The position numbers were made by a program, and so were the translations under genes. The notes beneath the pieces are model-generated. The model worked only from the letters and a program-made list of their open reading frames with translations, ran no database searches and was not told the origin of the DNA. A stretch of DNA of 64,000 nucleotides from Haemaphysalis longicornis (taxonomy: Eukaryota; Arthropoda; Arachnida; Ixodida; Ixodidae): the NCBI GenBank assembly GCA_013339765.2, contig CM023448.1, positions 22,151,295-22,215,294 of the forward strand, read 5' to 3'. Shown here piece by piece: positions 20,983 through 32,004 of this stretch. Each line of letters begins with the position of its first letter. Position 1 is the stretch's first letter.

Positions 20983-23936
20983 CTAGCGCATGCGCCTTAA
21001 AGCCTTTTTCAGTTTGTATTTCGAAGCATGCGCAAAAAAGTCAGATGGCAAAGTGTTAAATATAGCTGGCACATAATAACCGCGTGTTCTTTTCCCGTAC
21101 CTTGTGGAACAACGAGGAATTGCGTATCGTTGCTTCGGTCTCAGGGACCGGGCAGGAGTGTAACACGTTTTGAATGTATTAATCCAAAAATGTTTTAAGA
21201 TAACGGTTTCATTTAGGAGCGAGGTAAAATCGGGCAACATCAAGGTTTTGAATACATTGTCATCTTTCTCCATACACAAGTCATATGCAATGGTACGCAG
21301 CAAAAAACGCAAAATGGAATTGACTCGCTCTATCCAACGTAAAGAACAGTGACCATATACTGTAATACCGTACCTAAGCACACTATAACAAAGGGAATGT
21401 ACAATGACTTTTCGCAACGAAAATGGAATAAATGTTCTTAATTTGAACAACAAAGATGATACGGCACGAATTTTTTTACATACATAAGCTAAGTGAGAAT
21501 TCCAAGAAAGGTCGCTATCGAAATACAAACCTAAATACTTCACAGTGGACACATACTTTACAGGAATACAACTACAAGAAGAGCAGGCCGCTGAGTGTAA
21601 AAATAAAGATTGCGTTAAGTCAACTTTTTTCAATGGATTGTGAAAGCAAATCAGCTGTGTTTTTTTGGGATTAACATCAATGGAATTGGCCGAAAACCAA
21701 TTCATAGTTTCCATTGCAGAAACTTGACGCGACTTTATGGCGTCAGAATGACGGGAAGCATAAGAAACAAGAACTGTGTCATCGGCGTACTGAAATATTG
21801 AAGACGATACAGAATAGGCGAGGTCGTTACCATACAAGTTAAACAGCAGAGGACTCAGTATAGACCCTTGTGGTACACCTGACCTAATAAAAGAAGCATT
21901 ACTTGAAAATTTACCAATCCGAACACCTGAGTTCTGTCAAGTAAGAAGTTTTCAAGTAGACGCAGAAAGTTGTCCCGAAAACCTAGTCTTTGTAGTTTGG
22001 TGAGCAGGAGGGTATGACACACGCTATCGAAAGCTTTACTGACATCAAGAAATAATGCACATGCAATCTGGTTACGATCGAAAGTATAGTTTAATAAATC
22101 AGAAAAGTCCTCGAGCAAAGTTTGAGTACCTCGGCCTCCAATAAACCCATACTGAGATGGGGAGAAAACATCATGAATCGATAAAAAACTGGTCATAACA
22201 TTTAAAATGTGTTTCTCTAATATCTGAACTATACAAGAGAGAACAGAGATAGGTCTATAGTTTTCAATTTTATTTCGAGAACCTGACTTAAACAAAGGAA
22301 AAACTATTGCCTTCTTTAACTGTATGGGAATGATGCCACTCTCAATGATATGGTTTAAAATGGAAAGAAGAACAGCTTTAATGTGGTCAAAATTTCTGCG
22401 GAGCACATTTATCGAAATACCATCATGCCCAGGTGACTTGTTGGCTTTCAGCGCAAATAAAATTGACTTGAGGTCACCTTCAATGAGTGGGGGCAGATAA
22501 GCCGATTTAGCTATGCTATTCTGCAACGTACAAATGCCAGGGGTAGATCGGGCAACACCTGTGACCCGCGAAAAAAAGTCGTTGAAACTATTGGCAATAT
22601 TCAGTCCGTCACCAGAAAAATGGGAAAAAAAGTATTCGTCCTTGCTAGATTGCACATTAGAACCTCTCATACCGTTAATTAAGGACCAAGTTTTCCTAGA
22701 ATCGAAGCGCGCATCTTCAAACTTTTTCCGCATGTGGTTGCGTTTAGCTAGACGTATCATCGCATTTACCTTATTTCGACTTTGTTTAAATCTTGCCCTG
22801 AGAATTGCATTTTGTGGGGCACGTTTTGCTCGAGCCCAAAGCATATCTTTTTCTTTAATGGCGACAAGGATTTCTTTTGTCATCCATTTTTCATTAGAAT
22901 TTGTTTGCCTGACCTTAACTATTCGTGTCGCAGTTTTCGTGAATTCATCGAGCAAGGTTACGAACTTTTCGTACATGGTACTGGGAGATGTAATACATAT
23001 AAAGTTGTGCCAATCGTACTGTGCGATTTCCCTATCAAGTGCCCTCGGATCAATGACTGAAATAGTTGTTTTGCTCGCGACTCTGCGCACAATTGAAGAC
23101 TTCGGTGACAAAGAGCATGCAACAAAATAATGGTCCGCAAGTTTAGTTTCAATTACAGCAGAAAGGGTTTGAAAATCGTGAACGCGTACGTTGATGTGGT
23201 CTAAACAAGAAGACACGAGCTTACTGGACAAAAATTCTTCACGGGTAGCTTTCGAAATTGCACAGTCTAGAACCCCATTTGGACAATACATCTAAATAGT
23301 CCGCAGTTAGTGGCAAGTTGGGGCGCAATGTGTCAATGTTTATATCACCTGTCATACATATGTTGTCACCAGACAACAGGGAAGAAATGGCCACACTAAG
23401 TTCTTGAAGAAATATGCGCCCATTACAGCAAGGTGGGCGGTACACCGCTATCAAGACAAGAGATAATAATGGGGAACATAACCGCAATGCGATTACTTCA
23501 GCTTGAGTGAAAGAAAAAGTTATTTCTGAAACCAACCACGTGTTTTTGATAAAGACAGCTATGCCTCCCCCTTTTCCAATGGGGCGTAAGTAAGAATAAA
23601 CTTGATAGCCAGAAGTGTGTAGTTGCAAAGGGTGTCTAAAGGAACATTTATCTCGGTTAACACAAAAACGTCATAGCAAGTCCTAAACGAGGAGGTTAAA
23701 GCCAAGAACTGGTCCCAGTATTTTCTAATGCTTCGAATATTTACGTGGCAAATTTGAACCGAACTACTATTACACCTAAAAAACTCTTTGACTGCAGAAA
23801 AGGATTGAGAAACTAGGAAAGTGGTCTTTATCCATTTTTTATACGATGAAGTCAAGGTCCGCTTTCGAATCGATATGAACGATGGGGCGACCTTCCTCTT
23901 TCCTAGCAAGCACCCTGCCGTTCCTAGTCCACACAA
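20983..23936 (-). pseudogene. CR1-like ORF2: endonuclease and reverse transcriptase, three frameshifts
   Basis: Endonuclease parts are at 23936-23559 (CHVNIRSIRKYWDQ, FVLTEINVP) and 23628-23239 (GKGGGIAVFIK, IAVYRPPCCNG, MTGDINIDTL). The RT part at 23291-21855 has ENYRPISVLSC, QYGFIGGRGTQTLLED and ALFLDVSKAFDSV. After a frameshift near 21850 it resumes as SGVPQGSILSPLLFNLYGN with FQYADDT intact (21837-20983), followed by VKYLGLYFDSDLSWNSH and the thumb to the stop at 20983. Only about three single-base shifts (near 23620, 23280 and 21850) break an otherwise long frame. This is therefore the best preserved CR1 in the window. It would have encoded target-primed reverse transcription activity. 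Confidence 0.85.
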
Positions 23937-24042
23937 ACTTGAAACCTTTTTCTTTACCTTTAAGCCTAGCCAAGCGGAAGAGCTCTTTATTAGCGCAAGT
24001 CAGGTTCTCGGTAAGATTCTCGGTAATAACGGTAATATTCAA
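23839..24042 (-). pseudogene. CR1-like ORF1, C-terminal fragment
   Basis: The minus-strand sequence KGFKFVWTRNGRVLARKEEG and IDSKADLDFIV match the C-terminal domain of the ORF1 at 2775-3685 (YAWHVEGKLFARKEGG, IDSEADLDKI). Only this last domain is present, because the element is truncated here. It precedes ORF2 of the same element. The apparent ATG at 24042 is not the true ORF1 start. Confidence 0.7.
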
Positions 24043-24059
24043 GAATGCTAACCCCTCAA

Positions 24060-24474
24060 ATATTTTGTAACAATTTCACACACATGCAATCACAAAATGA
24101 GCGGCGTATAACACCATATTCACTTTTTGATTTAGAGTATTCCCCTTCTGTTCTACATTGAAATATTTTCGGTGTAATTATCTGATGTAATTACATTTTA
24201 TGCATTTGTTTTCAGTTTTATATCTAAACATACAATTTGAATGTATATTCCTTTACCCGCTCTACCTTGGTAGTACGAGAAGGGTCTCTATGCGTGAGCT
24301 CGTTTCATAAATTTGCGGAAACTCGTCGAATAATTGCATATTAAGGAATCGAGAAATACGGTCATTGGTTGTAAGGTCGATTTTCGAAAACGGTTTACAA
24401 AGTACTTTGGAGTGGACTCGTTCCAGATCCCTAATATTTAGAGGGGATTTTGAAATTTCATACGGTAACACCAT
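24060..24474 (-). pseudogene. I-clade LINE ORF1 relic (N-terminal part)
   Basis: The ATG at 24474 on the minus strand follows the 5' UTR relic directly. The text CKPFSKIDLTTNDRISRFLN parallels FKPLPNMKFNTPDNVPRFLV near the N-terminus of the ORF1 at 12652. The frame ends at 24262 and similarity is lost before the CR1 insertion boundary at about 24050. With the relics at 19690-20430 and 18740-19240 it forms one old element split by the CR1. Confidence 0.55.
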
Positions 24475-24479
24475 AAAAA

Positions 24480-24760
24480 AAACCAGCAGACGTGGAGTAG
24501 TGCACAGTCGACTGGGGTTAGCCCAGCCAGAAACCTGAGCCCCCTGCCCGTAGGCAGAGGGAGCCCATCAGCCGTAGCTTGATCAGGGTCTGGCAGCCAC
24601 CGTTTCAGAAGTCTCTCCCTTCACTTTTAAATGCCTTGCCATGGTTGGTCACAGCGCGAGTAGGGGTACTCAGGGTCCGTGGTGTCGACACTCACCGTTA
24701 CGATAAATACTAATGAATTGGGGTTCTGCGCCGGGGGGAGGATTTCTCTGCTCCGTATCC
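24480..24760 (-). other. I-clade LINE 5' UTR relic
   Basis: Shares several blocks with 12653-12945, including GGGAGCCCATCAGCCG, CAGCCACCGTTTCA and the TGTCGACACTCACCGT block, in the same orientation. Supports the start of the ORF1 relic at 24474. Confidence 0.55.
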
Positions 24761-25479
24761 TTGCAGCTCCGCTTGAAACGCGTCAAAATGACCAGCAAGA
24801 CCTGGAATTGTTCGGGGGGAACTAGCCTTTGATAAATCTTAACTCTGTTACTGATGTGAAGTAGGTTGTTGTCACTAAAAACTGGTCAGAAATGTTTACA
24901 AACTTTTGGAGTCCCTAATATCAAACGTCTGCTGTGGCGTAATAAGTCAAAACGCGGCTGTCGCTTTGTTGACTCGTTTTTTTAGCTCAAATAGTAGAGT
25001 CGAAAATGATTGAAGGCACAAATTAATCCCACAGCCTTGATTATTAGCGGTGGCGTTGGTCATCGGCCAACAATCGCTTAAGTCCTTGAGAACTTTTAAG
25101 GGCTCTGAGATAAATGCGTTGGTAAACCGATCGTTGAAACCCTATATTTGTTTTTCCTTTTTCTAGCCTAATTGTTTAAAATGGCGTTGTAATTGGTAGC
25201 ATTGTTATAGAGAAAAATGTATTTTGACTAAACCAAACCAGCATATTTCTGTCGCTCACTTGAGCTACAGAGCTAAAATATTTTACACTGAGCTATAACA
25301 TCAACTTGCCCAACCCGATAGCGAAAAGGTTCCAAGCTTAAAAACCCGGTCACGAATGGGTTCACTGCGTGCATTAGTCGAAACCGAACATAACCGGCAC
25401 GGAATACAGCCACTCGCGCCAGTATCCAACCGGCATTTTTTTTCAGGTCAACACCCTAGTATTACAAAGCAGCTCTCAC
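24761..25479. other. Intron-like sequence next to the SLC22 exon
   Basis: No repeat or coding part recognised. If the SLC22 exon is real, this is the start of the downstream intron on the minus strand. Confidence 0.4.
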
Positions 25480-25892
25480 CTCTTGAACAGCAGAAGAATG
25501 CCTCGACGACTGTTCGGCGTATGCCCAAGACTCGCACGGAATACGGGTGGCCTCATCAAAGTCGACCGAGCCATTGGGGTGGACTTCTCGAAGCATGTAC
25601 GAGTGGCAGGAGTCGTGGGCATCACTCCGCGATCTGTTCCACGGCCCTCGTTCCGTGGTTAATGGTGGTATCGCGGCTTCCCTCCACTGCTGCTCGGTCC
25701 AGTTTGCCAGTGCCGGCAGGTGTGGCTTTGCGCACCAGTGTTGCACAGGAGGCACTACAAAGGGACCCATGTATATAGTCCAGGAGCAGGGGAAAGACCG
25801 GATGATGCTCAGGGCCCCAACAAGAAGGTGATACCAGCCCGGCGAGCCGATGACCTGGCCGACTTCCAGCATGCCTGACTGTCCTGTAGAAC
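25480..25892 (-). CDS. SLC22-type organic ion transporter, one internal exon
   Basis: This open minus-strand exon encodes the first membrane segment and the large extracellular loop of an SLC22-family (major facilitator) plasma membrane transporter. A hydrophobic stretch (GWYHLLVGALSIIRSFPC through MGPFVV) is followed by HWCAKP, then NWTEQQWREAAIP with possible N-glycosylation sites (NWT, NRS). The exon ends in IPCESWAYAEQSSRHSSAVQE, laid out like the family signature W-x-Y-x5-S-x3-x-E before WDLVC. The exon ends after a complete Glu codon at a good donor, GAG|GTGAGAG (25480/25479). On the other side are acceptors TTTACAG|G (exon from 25892) or CTACAG|GACAG (from 25883). No frameshift or stop interrupts it, unlike its surroundings. 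Neighbouring exons are not visible in this window. The substrate cannot be told from this exon. Confidence 0.72.
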
Positions 25893-26512
25893 CTGTAAAG
25901 TGGGCATAAGAAAAACGATTACGATGCAGTTGACGAAAACGATGTATGTCTGTTATGTGATATTGCCGTGAATATTCCAAATTCGCAAGGTGGTTACTGA
26001 ACGTGTTGTACTGAACTGATAACAATTATTTTTAGGAAGCGGCGATTCTTTTACGAACGCGTAATATCGTGCTCACAGGTGTTTTGTACTGTAAAATCCA
26101 CCCGAATCATTCCCACATTGGCCGAACTCAGCCAACGTCTTCGTACTGAGCACACACTTAAGAAACAACCCGCAGCAGATATACCCACGTGCAACTGCGT
26201 TATGTTGCAACTGCGCTATAGCAGTTGTCATTACAGCAAATGGAACTTCACAACCATTATGTTGCGGCAGGTGGGTTCTCCAAGGCTTTCAAAAAAAGCC
26301 TCCATCACTCTCCGTCGTACCAGCACTTTCTATAGTGGCTCTTGTGCTTTAAGCAGACATGCCGTCTACAGACGGATAAAATGTAGGTGGAAAAAATATT
26401 TTAAAAGTTCGACTACTCTACCCATGCCAAGCCATGATGTAACTTGTAAGGTGAATTAAAACGTAGCATAAATGTTTCAGCGTGGGTCATTTTGATGTTC
26501 TCAATATTCCAA
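25893..26512. other. No recognisable gene (upstream side of the SLC22 exon)
   Basis: The minus-strand open frame continuing beyond the exon acceptor to 26025 is intronic in my reading. Nothing else is recognised. Confidence 0.4.
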
Positions 26513-26749
26513 ATGATTGATTGTAGAGTTAAACGCGCCCACGCTTCGCAGGGCAAGAGGCGCGCTGTAGTGCAGGGCTGCAGAGTAATTTTGACCAACT
26601 GGGGATCTTTAAGGTATGAAGAAATCTCGAACACACGGGTGTGTTCTCTTTTCGTCTCAATCAGAAAAGCGGCCATTGCGGTCGAAAATCGAACCCGCCA
26701 CCTCGTGCTCAGCAGTACAACGCTATAGCCACAGAGCCGCCGTGGCGGG
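26513..26749 (-). mobile_element. Ruka-like SINE, near full length, diverged
   Basis: Minus-strand copy with the CCCGCCACGGCGG-like 5' end, A-box region, B-box region diverged (GGTTCGATTTTCG), the shared body and a short ATTGATTG-type tail at its plus-strand left end. It is more diverged than the copy at 43376-43619. No convincing target duplication was found. It lies in the intron-like sequence upstream of the SLC22 exon. Confidence 0.75.
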
Positions 26750-28443
26750 TGTCTATAGTAAAGGTTACGGTATCAGAGTATGAGGACTCTTAGAAGTTCC
26801 TTTAACGGTTTCTTTAGTAACTCCTAGAAAGTGCAACTCAAAAATGGGGCCTGTTTTATGAGGTAGCGGTTGGTTGTTATCACGAGCAGCAACACCCCGA
26901 CCAGGCCACGTACCTTATCAATTGCTGAGTGAGGGAACTTCAAACAGCCTTCGGATCAGCAGCAGCGATGTATTTCCGAGTCCGCGTTAAAGAAAGACTA
27001 AGGAACTATATGATGTGGAAACACCATAATCCTAAAAGGTTATACTGCTGCAGCTGCTCTTTTTCAACCCATTTTTATTTGTGCACTGGAAGGTTCAACG
27101 CACGTCATTACCCCTCGTTTATGGATACATCACACGCACAGTGGGTCGTTTCCTGTCTATCGAAAGATATACTACACCGTTCACGTCTACGCATTTCTCC
27201 CGTAAAAATCCGTGCGCCACTAGCGAGTTTCCCTGAATTGAGGTCGAAAAATACCCGTGATTTTAAATAAGTAAAGTATTTTCTAACAGCTAAGTTAGGG
27301 GGGGAGGGTACTTGTACTAGATGACCTCCGATCTCAGTAGAGAGATTTTGTTCATCGGCTGCGTTTTAGAATTAGGCTGAGTTATGTGAAGGTATTCCAC
27401 AGTTCTTCAAATTCATATCTATAACAACCTTCGCATACCATTTGGTATAAACGAAACTGCAGCAACTTTCATTTGCTGTCTTTTAGGAGTTCTTCCCAAA
27501 TGTTCAAGATAAAGTTTGACGGAAAAGTGTAATAAATCATAATAGGTAAAGCATTACCTGTATTCAGCACCACCACAGATCCACCAAATATTGAATGACA
27601 ACCGCTCACGCTATAGAGAAAAGATCGCTCACAAATGAGGCCAGTGCTAGTATGCAGCGTTTCAGGGGAAAAACAGAGAAGCGTTCACGGTGTGGGCAGA
27701 AGGACTGCTAGTGTAGCCCCTGTGCTCACGAAAATTACTGTTCTGCTAATTTTCAGCACTCGCTTTTCAGAACAATTTTGCCTGAGCCTAACCATCGTTC
27801 TCAAAACCTGAGTATCGCCAATAGAGTGCGCAAAACCCAAGCTGGCCTAGGGGGTTGGGGTTTGCGTTTAGCTCGCATGCTAATTAGCTCAAATAGCAGC
27901 GCCGCAAAGCTGGCTCCATGAGCAGCTTGCTTTTCTTGCGTCGCTCTCGCGGCCAGCCAGACTGCGCGTGACCATGGCTGAAGTGGAACCTGCGGCTTGT
28001 TTCCCCATCCCCCCGACCCGATCAACTACTATGGCGATCGGTGACATAAATATGTAGATTCCGCACGTCGTTCGCTAGAAATGAATACAGCATGAAATAT
28101 CCAAGCGCTTTCTTCCATCGGCAACGGTGCGCGTTTACTCCAGCCACGCCTGTGCGCTCGGCATACGAAGCGGTTCGAACCGACGTAGACAACGGAAGCA
28201 ACAGCTTGTCGCCGCTCTTTCAAATCAATCTGATCATGAAAAAGAAGCTGTAATTGCCGGAAAGTTGATGTTAGTGTGGTGTAAATTGGGCTAGCATGAA
28301 GCACCGCTTTCCTTCGAGCCATATCAAGGCTTCGGGGCTGCAGATCGACTGCCCGTGAATCTTCTTTCGTCGCGGACGGTCGCGTCACCAGCGGATTAAC
28401 TACAAAAGGAGCCAAGCGGCGGGGCACCTGGCCTGGCCACAGC
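26750..28443. other. No recognisable gene
   Basis: Contains several short open frames on both strands (for example 27801-28025 and 28029-28445, minus) that I cannot match to any family. Confidence 0.4.
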
Positions 28444-28692
28444 ATGCCTAAGCCGGCACTACTGCTGTTACAGGTTCGTTACATGCCTAATGTTGCAACT
28501 TATAGAAGTGACAACCGTTTCTGGCTAGTCCTGCCGCGCCCTCACAGTTACTTGACTTGTGTTGTTGATTCCTGGTCTTTGGTGATGTCACTGCTGCTGT
28601 CGGGAGTTGTTCAGGACAATCCTGGGTTTTCGACCCAGGAAATGGTACGGTTCGACGGTTCAATCCTGCAGCGCGGGGCCGTGAGCGGTTGA
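28444..28692 (+). pseudogene. LINE ORF 5' fragment with degenerate 2A-like motif
   Basis: From the ATG at 28444 the frame leads to MSLLLSGVVQDNPGFSTQEM. Many non-LTR retrotransposons carry a 2A-like ribosome-skipping motif (D-V/I-E-x-N-P-G-P) near the N-terminus, preceded by a Leu-rich stretch ending in SGD. Here three key positions differ (VVQDNPGF), so skipping is not expected. The frame stops at 28690 and no downstream LINE part follows, so this is a small 5' piece. Which LINE clade it belongs to is uncertain. Confidence 0.45.
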
Positions 28693-29637
28693 ACGCGTGG
28701 AAAAATCAAAACAGGCCGTGGTCGCAGATCGCTCAAACTGCACTTATAGCGAAAATAAAGTTCCGCATGTGATAAAGGGGATGATATTGTGGTGAAAAGT
28801 TGTGTTAGGCATTCTCACTCGCAGTTGTGTACAGATAGCGACGACCAAATATCCGCTGCTACGCTAAGCCTAAAAATTCCAACACACGGGCCAACCCCAG
28901 CAATGCAAGGCGGTTGCGGGCTGTTGGGGACGCCCCTCTGCTAAATCTCGCCGTGCGAGCGCATCGCGTTTAGGTTCCCCTAACTCTTTGGAGGGCCCCA
29001 CACGCCGGGTTCCCCTATTAAGACTGCCTATAGTATTCTGCACGATTTCTCTTAACGGTTTGAGACTCCTCCAAATCAGAATGACGCTAAAATTGGCTCG
29101 AAATGTCTTGTTTATAGCCTTCAAGTGGGGTCTTGCAGGATCTGTTTGATATAGGAAGAATGGTTGTGTTAAATTGTGACATGTCTCGTGCGGCACGCGG
29201 CTGCGCCAATGAGCCCGTCTTCGGCTGCCAGAGTTACAAATTTCTCCCTTCGACCCCCGTTAACTGCGATCGTGGTGACCACCAGATCAATGACCCTCAA
29301 AGTACCTCCCATCGAAGAATGTGCGACCTTCGCTTGTGCCTCACGTAACTACGCTTTGCATGCTGTAGGTGCGCGTTCCCCTGCTGTGCCCCTGCATATC
29401 TAGTGTGGCGACGTCAAACATACGTTCGATTCCGTGTTTCCCGCACTGAAAGTTTCCATACGTGTTCGCTCTTGAAAACAGTTGTCCTTCTTTGGCTACC
29501 TAAACGCAAAAACGTTTGCCTGTTTGTCTTTCATTCAATTCTTCGCCTGGCAAAATGGCAAGAATTTAGCCAAATGGCTGAAACTGATGACATGGTTCAT
29601 ACTTGCCTTCATTCACGTCAAAAAACATCGTGCATGT
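28693..29637. other. No recognisable gene
   Basis: Unassigned sequence. No domain or repeat boundary seen. Confidence 0.4.
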
Positions 29638-29641
29638 TTAA

Positions 29642-30237
29642 AGGAGTACTGACACGAAATTTTTATGTTACGTTTTTTTCACTGCTATGCGTGCCTACCA
29701 GCCCACTAATCATAGAATGACAGATTAGACGGTCGAGCACAGCGTAAACATTCATTTACGGCGTCGTTTATTCGTGCCAGTTTCGGTTTCGACAAAAAAA
29801 CGCCGAGCGGCCGCCATGACAGCATGTATGACATGGCGTCACCATTCTTGCCGTATCGCTGCCTCTCTGGAAGCGCGCGCGAGCGAGCGCACGCGCGCGC
29901 CCAGACCGGCCGAGGTCTTCGCCGTCCCCCACAGGCCCGGGCAGCATGACGTCAGTCCAAAACCATGACGTGTACACACGCCCGAGCAGCGCGCGCCCAA
30001 CCACAGCCAGCGCGTCGGCTTCGTCACGGGAGCCCCGACGTCGGCAGTTTGGGGCACGTAGCAGATGATGTCACGTCGGCCCGCTCTGGGCTTTCTCGTG
30101 CGGGGCGAAGATGAAAATGGATTTTAAATATGTTTCGCTGAACGGTTGCTGTTCAAACTTGCTGGGAGATATCTCCTGATAAAAAGGAAGCGTTTTACAT
30201 AGTTATCTCAGCTTTGAAATTTCGTGTCAGTACTCCT
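29642..30237. mobile_element. 596-bp MITE with TTAA target duplication
   Basis: The ends AGGAGTACTGACACGAAATTT and AAATTTCGTGTCAGTACTCCT are perfect 21-bp inverted repeats, flanked by TTAA at 29638-29641 and 30238-30241. The centre is very GC-rich with GCGCGCGCGAGCGAGCGC. No transposase is encoded. TTAA insertion is typical of piggyBac and Kolobok elements. The TIR does not begin with CCC as in classical piggyBac, so Kolobok or another TTAA family is possible. Confidence 0.85.
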
Positions 30238-30241
30238 TTAA

Positions 30242-30739
30242 CATAAATCTTGACTACGCTACCCAGCGTACCAGTGTTCCTTTTATTGAGAAAATACGTT
30301 GGACCAGTTTAACAGTGAAGCTGCGTATAGCTGTCGGCCGGCGATTGTCGACGTCTGTCCGTGTATGCGTCGCGTAGACTCGAAAAACTTACTTTTTCGC
30401 GAATGTTCTGTACCTCTCAATATGTTGTAAGTGCTTGAAAAAACATTATTCTCACTTCGGCCGCTACCAAAAACTCTAGCATTACAAGTTAAGTTGTTAT
30501 CATAATTTCTTCGTTCACGGTGAAATTGTGATTAGTGTAGAATTCCCGTCTGCTGTCAATATGTGGGAGTAACATAGAGTAACAAAAATAGAGTAACAAA
30601 GCCAGAGCCCGCTGTATTACCCATTTAGGTACGAGCCACGCAGAGACGGGGAGGACACGTGGTGCACTCAGCAAGCACGTCTACGGGTATAATCCGTGCA
30701 TTCTCGTTGAATACCACACGATGGCATTGAAGGAATCTC
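30242..30739. other. No recognisable gene
   Basis: Nothing assignable was seen between the MITE and the LINE 3' end. Confidence 0.4.
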
Positions 30740-31730
30740 GCACCAACCCATGGCATCTCACTTCTAGAACGCCAACGTGCTAAATCTGTCGCTCCCCGTG
30801 TTCACGTAAAAATTATGAGCTCCTTGTCGTCCGCCCTTAGCCAAAACGACACCTCAAGGAACGCATTCAAATACTCCTTGATGGCCAGGCCATCACTCCA
30901 AGCCCCAGGATCTAGATCCTGGGCCTACATCTTCAGGCCAACACCGAGAGTGGTAAGGTAGTCACCGATTCCCAACAAGCCTACCAGAATTACCACTCGG
31001 TTTTGGTGCCCCGACCTGCACTGCCTGTGCTAAAAAACCACTCCCCGAACGGTTCCATTCAGCTCATCTGAACACCCGGTCGCGCTTCCATGGGGCAACG
31101 AATACGCCCACCAAGCCTGCACTTTTACCCACCGTGCTATGGAGCTGCACGAGGACAGTCTCCCGCTTGTCTCGTTCAGGGACAAAACCCAGCATTATCG
31201 CCTGCTGAGAAAGACCCTACCTTCGCCTTACCGTGACCTTTCCATAGAACAACAAACGGCTCATACAATCCGGCTCCTTCCCATACCCGACGCGTCTTCA
31301 CTTAATGCACCCGAATCGCTACGAAACTCAATGTAAATTTTGCTCAGAAGTAGGAACACTCTGCCACATTATCGGGATGTGCGACTTGGGCCCTGAGCAC
31401 CCTCCTCTCTTTCCGTCAACTACCCAGCAAGAGCAATAAAAGATGCTGCTGTCCAGCCTATCCCCCCTACACCAGCTTCAGCTGGTGGACAGAGCACAGG
31501 CGGCGCGGACTGAATATGGGCTACAGTGAAGGAACCACTCCCCTGGGCCGCGCTCTGGGCCATTCAGAAATCGGAATAGAAGTTTTTCCTCCTCATCTTC
31601 CGCCTCCTCATCCTCCTGCTCGTCCTGCGTCTCTACCGCCGATATCGTCGTCTCCGTCCGCGACGGCAGAAAGGAAGAAGTGAGATCGTCTAACACCGAG
31701 TTTGAGCTTTAATTTTATATAAAAAAAACC
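30740..31730 (+). pseudogene. I-clade LINE 3' end: RNase H and C-terminal zinc finger
   Basis: Fragments in several frames match the C-terminal part of RNase H-bearing LINEs. VTDSQQAYQNYH (RNase H catalytic Asp) lies near 30965, with LVPRPALPVLKN after it. TPG-AS then leads to NEYAHQACTFTHRAMELHED (31100-31150) and an open stretch at 31139-31336. A cysteine cluster CKFCSEVGTLCHIIGMC follows at about 31340-31385, then LSPLHQLQLVDRAQAARTEYG. The role is degradation of RNA in the RNA-DNA hybrid. Frameshifts are frequent and the 5' part is absent. Confidence 0.65.
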
Positions 31731-32004
31731 GCTTCAACTCATGTGCTACTCCAATACAACACAACCAACCGCCGTTCATGCATCATGCATTAACTTAACC
31801 TTACCGAGAATGTCTCTTTGAAGCAATAGAGGGTTTTGGTGAGTGCATTTCACTTAGTGACGTCGCATGGGTAATCGTTGTGCGTGCCGTTTACAGCTTT
31901 GCTTTACAACCACATTCACAGGGTGGACTGGCTTTAATTTTAGTTTTCTGTTGACACCAACGGTCGTGAAAGAACCGTGGGGGGGTAGAGGTAAAAGCTT
32001 TGCT
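31731..32004. other. No recognisable gene
   Basis: Nothing assignable between the LINE 3' end and the Gypsy fragment. Confidence 0.4.

Larger units (their letters stand above)
20786..24050 (-). mobile_element. CR1-like LINE, 5'-truncated, moderately young
   Basis: The minus-strand element runs from the C-terminal end of ORF1 (about 24042-23870) through ORF2 to a 3' UTR and an (ATT)n tail, seen as (ATA)n at 20786-20813 on the plus strand. The 3' UTR contains GCCTGCCAGGCTCTGCCTGA, a short inverted repeat. The element sits inside the I-clade ORF1 relic, whose N-terminal part lies to its right (24060-24474) and whose remainder lies to its left. The 5' truncation falls in ORF1. No clear target duplication was found. 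Confidence 0.8.

Noticed and set aside
22513..23130. A 205-codon plus-strand open frame
   Set aside because: Antisense to the intact CR1 RT frame; the conserved RT motifs are on the minus strand.
25893..26025. Upstream continuation of the SLC22 exon frame
   Set aside because: Beyond the acceptor sites the text has no family similarity; treated as intron.
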